Below are positions 29,905 to 64,000 of a stretch of DNA of 64,000 bases, piece by piece. The notes beneath the pieces were generated by a model. The model made no database searches, had not been told where the DNA came from, and saw nothing but the letters and a program-made list of their open reading frames with translations. This DNA comes from Crossaster papposus (Eukaryota > Echinodermata > Asteroidea > Velatida > Solasteridae). A program made the position numbers and the translations under genes. Numbering within the stretch: position 1 is the stretch's first letter; the number at the start of each line of letters is the position of its first letter. Where the stretch lies: contig JBAIAA010000804.1 in NCBI GenBank assembly GCA_037893245.1, forward strand, positions 1,116,001 through 1,180,000, read 5' to 3'.

Positions 29905-30490
29905 AGGGAATAAATGTGTGTTCGAGAGGCTTTAATCACTCTGTTTAATACCGCTTGGAGTCTGGGTGCTGATAATTACCCGAGCCGAAGGCGAGGGTAA
30001 TTATCAACACCCAGACTCCAAGCGGTATTAAACAGAGTGATTAATACCGACCGAACACACATTTATTCCCATTCATAAATACCTTTTTCGTAAAATTCTG
30101 CCCCAAAAGCCCCGAAAATTCCGGAAAATTGTCGCAAGTAAATTTCGGTGTTTCGCCATTCTGTCCGTGTCAAATGACATGTTTCCGCCTCTGTCGCTCT
30201 CTACACAATACATGCAATAAAGCGTATTTACTGTAAACCAGACTATTACTGCCATTGGCAACCTCGTTCCCAAGGTGTCGAGCTGTACGCGCCCAACACT
30301 ACCCGCTCTTATTATTGGAGACGAGGTACGGTTCAGGGTTGGAAATAAAGTGAGCCCTGGGGACGGAATGTTGTTTCCAGCTACATGTAGGGTTTAAACA
30401 CTTCCAGCCATGTCTTTATCGTCCGTTTAATACCGGCCACGTGACGGGCTCTCGACCAATAGGAATGCCTAAACTGTCCCAGGTATTTAT
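29905..30490. mobile_element. Fold-back MITE with GAGCCGAAGGCGAGG loop, copy 1
   Basis: Arms of about 75 bp (AATAAATGTGTGTTCG..., CTCTGTTTAATACCGCTTGG, AGTCTGGGTG) face each other around CCGAGCCGAAGGCGAGGG. The body then runs to CCACGTGACGGGCTCTCGAC followed by CAATAGGAATG. The second copy at 58960-59312 has the same loop and right part but different arm sequence. Confidence 0.7.
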
Positions 30491-31737
30491 GAATTTGTGT
30501 TATACATTGTATCTAGTTTAGCAGTAATTGTATAATGACCCAGAATAGCTACATGTACAGTAACTGCCACTTTGTAAAACTTGTTAAGAAATTTCCAATA
30601 GTAAACATGATCCCAACTCTACAAAATAGCATTTGCTTTAAAAAGAAAAATCCTGTCACCTGTTATTTTAAACATACTGGCTTCTGATTTAACACACAAC
30701 ATATACATCTTATTACAGAAAGTACCACAGACAGAAAAGAAGAGTATGTACAGTTTTTTTTTATATTTCGCATATTGGTTTTGTTATCCGTTATGTGCAA
30801 ATGGCCAGGCCGGGAGCCAGGTTTCCTCAAAGAGAATTTAACTGTGCAAATCCTTATGACAAGACCACAGTACAATTGACTTGCGGCTACATTGTACATG
30901 TACATGTGTCTCGCTATCTGTCAGTGTAGTTCCAAGACAGTGTACGTATGTAATTGTACACCTTTTTTGTACAGTGTATTCCAAAGGCATATGGGAACGT
31001 TTCTTTTGTTTGTGTACGTGTACGTGTACAGTGTATTCCAATACATTGTATGTGCATCTACATGTACATGTATATTTTCTGAGTTAGTGTTGGGCATAGA
31101 ATTGCTACATTTTTTACCCACAAAGGAATAATTTTAATGTCAAATAAGAATCTGCACAGTCAAAATTATAATATTTTTACATTATTTTATAAATTTGGAG
31201 ACACAAACAACAGAAACACACAGGTAGGGAATGGGAAAAGCAGACTGGCAAAGGGTGCTCCTTAAATATTATAATTTTTGTTTTTAAAGACTTGTTTTTC
31301 AAATCTTTTCAAGTATACTTCTGGAGAAAATACCAGAAATACCAGAAAAACCTGAGTGATTGATAATCAGCTATCAGCTATCATACAAGTATTCGAAGTA
31401 CATGTAATCTCTCTTAAACGTGGTAATCCTTGATTTATAAACATTCGCTGTTATACTGATGACACAATCTTATAATTTGTTGATCATTTTTGTTGTTTCT
31501 TGACATAATCTTGAAGCTCTGATCTTGCTAGGACTGAATTTAATAAATTAAGGTGCAATGGTGACAAGTTCTGAAAATGTCTCCTTTTTTAAAGTGAAAT
31601 TGTGCAAATCATGATTTTTTAATGAATTTAAATGAGTTGTCTCTATTTTTATCGTTTGTTTTTAGGCTTTTTAAAAACGAAATCAAAGCACAACACTGTT
31701 TTTCATTTCAGTTCATTGCCCTTCTGCTAATCTGGTT
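30491..31737. other. Intergenic, no gene
   Basis: TACATG and GTGTATTCCA words recur between about 30890 and 31070, producing short open frames on both strands. Nothing else is recognisable. Confidence 0.5.
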
Positions 31738-31743
31738 TTTATT
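31738..31743 (-). terminator. CDKL1: Polyadenylation signal AATAAA of CDKL1
   Basis: TTTATT on the plus strand reads AATAAA on the minus strand. It lies 104 nt after the stop at 31847 and about 780 nt after the upstream TGA at 32522, so it would serve either form of the transcript. Confidence 0.5.
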
Positions 31744-31846
31744 ATTTTTTTCAGGAAAAAAAAACAAATCTAGATTGAAAGAAACTAAGAAAAAAACCTA
31801 AAACTGGTTTTAAGTGTGGATGTGGAGACAAAGCAATCACTTCTTG

Positions 31847-32521
31847 TCACCTTTTGAATTGCTTGCTTGCTACTACCCCATCTAACTTTGGCAGTGAGGC
31901 CCTGGATGCGCGGGCCTGACGCCGTGACTCCCTGTCATGAGCTCTACTTTCCAACCCACTAGAGAAGTCCGACCCGGCAGTGGGCAAGGTGCCTCTCTCC
32001 TCAGGTAGTTGAATGGTAGAGGCCGGAGAGTAGCTACGGTCACTGCGGCTGTCCAAGCGCCTCACGGTCTCATTGCTCATCTTCTTCAGGAGTTTAAGGT
32101 CGGAGGGGAAGTCATTGCTGGGCGAGTCTGCTCCCCAATCGCTTCGGCTGTCCTTCCGGAGATGATCGGCGATGGGGTGATGGGCGATGGGCTGTGCAAG
32201 GATCGTATGTCCTTGGGGACTGTGATGGTAATGGTGATGGTGAGGATTGGGATGGGGGTAGTGGCGGTGTTGCGGGGAGTCTGAAGTGGTAAGCTGGTGG
32301 GCTTCAGGATTTCTGAGGTGGACTGCCTTTCCCAGGTGCCGATCTTTTGACCAGACCGGAGACTCGGCACAGAGTTTTGGAGTTCGTTTGTCCCGTTGGG
32401 GATATAAGGACTCACTCACATTGTCCTTTGGAGCCCTCTTAAGCTGGGGGATGGGGGGAGGGTTGGGTGGGGGCAACGGCACAGCAAGCGCCGCCGCGGG
32501 TCCCTGGCCTGACCACACGTT
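31847..32521 (-). CDS. CDKL1: In-frame ORF after the CDKL1 stop: candidate readthrough or alternative C-terminus
   Basis: The reading frame of the last CDKL1 exon continues for 224 sense codons beyond the TGA at 32524-32522, up to TGA at 31849-31847. The stretch is GC-rich and has protein-like character: a Pro-rich start (PLPPPNPPPIPQLKRAP), a His-rich middle (HPNPHHHHYHH), several Ser/Arg/Asp motifs (DSRSDRSYSP, ESRAHDRESRRQARASRASL) and a basic end (KQFKR). Random sequence would hardly stay open this long. A pyrimidine-rich CCCCCCATCCCCCAG just inside could serve as an alternative splice acceptor that skips the stop. Other explanations are true stop readthrough, a base error in the stop codon, or an unusually open 3' UTR. 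Confidence 0.5.
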   Translation of the reverse strand, partial: NVWSGQGPAAALAVPLPPPNPPPIPQLKRAPKDNVSESLYPQRDKRTPKLCAESPVWSKDRHLGKAVHLRNPEAHQLTTSDSPQHRHYPHPNPHHHHYHHSPQGHTILAQPIAHHPIADHLRKDSRSDWGADSPSNDFPSDLKLLKKMSNETVRRLDSRSDRSYSPASTIQLPEERGTLPTAGSDFSSGLESRAHDRESRRQARASRASLPKLDGVVASKQFKR

Positions 32522-63255
<30,734 letters not shown>

Positions 63256-63443
63256 CTGCAGAGAGAAAATACAGGGGAAATACAAAACATGCAGTTTGAT
63301 CCACCGTAGTTGGCATTATTTTCAATTTAGTTTTAAAGATGTGTTCAAAATGTTCAAAATAACCAAACATGCACAGAATGTGGTACAATGCAGAGAGTTA
63401 GTACATGTACATACAGTACCGGTACATGTTCATATACTTTACA

Positions 63444-63598
63444 TCAAGTCGTGTTTTACCCATAGCGATTAAGGATTTCCTAGTGTGTTTCCCTTTTTTC
63501 TGTACTATAACCTAACCCCCTAGACTTAACGTACACTATAACACCAGAGGACAAATTTCAACAAAAGATGAACGCCCGAGGACTGAAAGGATCTATAA
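63444..63598. repeat. Dispersed repeat, second copy of 34288-34420
   Basis: GTGTTTCCC, ATAACCTAACC, ACGTACACT and GACTGAAAGGATCTA in the same order as the first copy. Ends directly before a TTAAAGGTA MITE. Confidence 0.6.
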
Positions 63599-63607
63599 AA
63601 AAACTGT

Positions 63608-63993
63608 TTAAAGGTAGTATACACCATTGGTCATTGCTTGAATTATCATGAATGAGTAGATTTGGGGGGTTGTATTTATAGTATATATCGTTTAACTGAG
63701 CTGTCCGAAGTTTTAGAATCATGGATGCCGAGAAAAGCACGAAAAACAGCGGTTTTTTTCAACCGGCATCGAGCAGTTATTCTTATGTTATCTTTGTTTT
63801 TTCGCGCTCGCCGTCCGGCGATTGCGAATTTTTCATTATAAAATTATATTTTTCGGAAGAATTACAGGATATCTAGCACAATCATTTTGCTAGAGGCCCA
63901 GAATCAACATTTACTTTCAGATGAGTAAGATATTTCTTAAAAATTCGGTAGTAAATATTTTCGATATCTGCAAATGGTGTATACTACCTTTAA
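63608..63993 (+). mobile_element. TTAAAGGTA-family MITE, full copy at window end
   Basis: TTAAAGGTAGTATACACCAT and ATGGTGTATACTACCTTTAA are perfect inverted ends. The copy is very similar to the one at 62194 throughout, so the family was active fairly recently. Confidence 0.9.
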
Positions 63994-64000
63994 GGCGATT

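Overview
The window is eukaryotic, and almost certainly from a marine invertebrate deuterostome; an echinoderm or hemichordate is my best guess, not a proof. It is AT-rich and intron-rich, with GT-AG splice sites. It carries the C-terminal part of one conserved kinase gene and most of a second, both embedded in a very dense population of transposon remnants. Short TACATG/ACATGT runs occur throughout.

Plus strand, 10.66-22.25 kb: eleven exons encode the proline-rich linker and the complete citron-homology (CNH) domain of a MAP4K3/MAP4K5-type germinal-centre kinase, ending in a stop at 22249. Its kinase domain lies to the left of the window. One further small exon at 1.94 kb is possible but unproven. 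Minus strand, 63.26 down to 32.52 kb: seven exons encode the catalytic loop through the C-terminus of a CDKL1-type kinase. Its N-lobe lies beyond the right edge. The two genes are convergent, about 9.5 kb apart. The last CDKL1 exon has a TGA at the place where human CDKL1 ends, but an in-frame, protein-like ORF of 224 codons follows it, with an AATAAA about 100 nt after the second stop. This is a candidate stop-codon readthrough or alternative C-terminus.

Mobile DNA by region. 3.1-10.5 kb: a P-element-like transposon with a THAP-domain first exon, an internally deleted transposase and inverted ends; an L2/CR1-type LINE has inserted into it. 10.7-22.2 kb: MAP4K introns with a 613-bp near-perfect palindrome, a tRNA-derived SINE, a MITE with TTCCCATTGGACTT ends, tandem repeats and a dispersed GGAGACA repeat. 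22.3-31.7 kb: intergenic, with fold-back elements, one of which has arms made of a minisatellite. 32.9-35.3 kb: CDKL1 intron with a CAACG minisatellite and a strange two-word array (CACTACGG and CCCGGAT on both strands). 38.8-52.9 kb: a 14-kb CDKL1 intron built as a nest of transposons: a GAGACC fold-back element, then Harbinger-like elements, then a CR1/jockey-type LINE, then a hAT element with an exact 8-bp target duplication. 53-64 kb: another CDKL1 intron with several MITE families that recur across the window.

The two host genes have no obvious functional link: MAP4K3/5 acts in JNK, Hippo and nutrient signalling, and CDKL1 belongs to a family linked to cilia. The main interest lies in the CDKL1 tail, the KP-like deleted P element, the nested element stack and the fold-back families.
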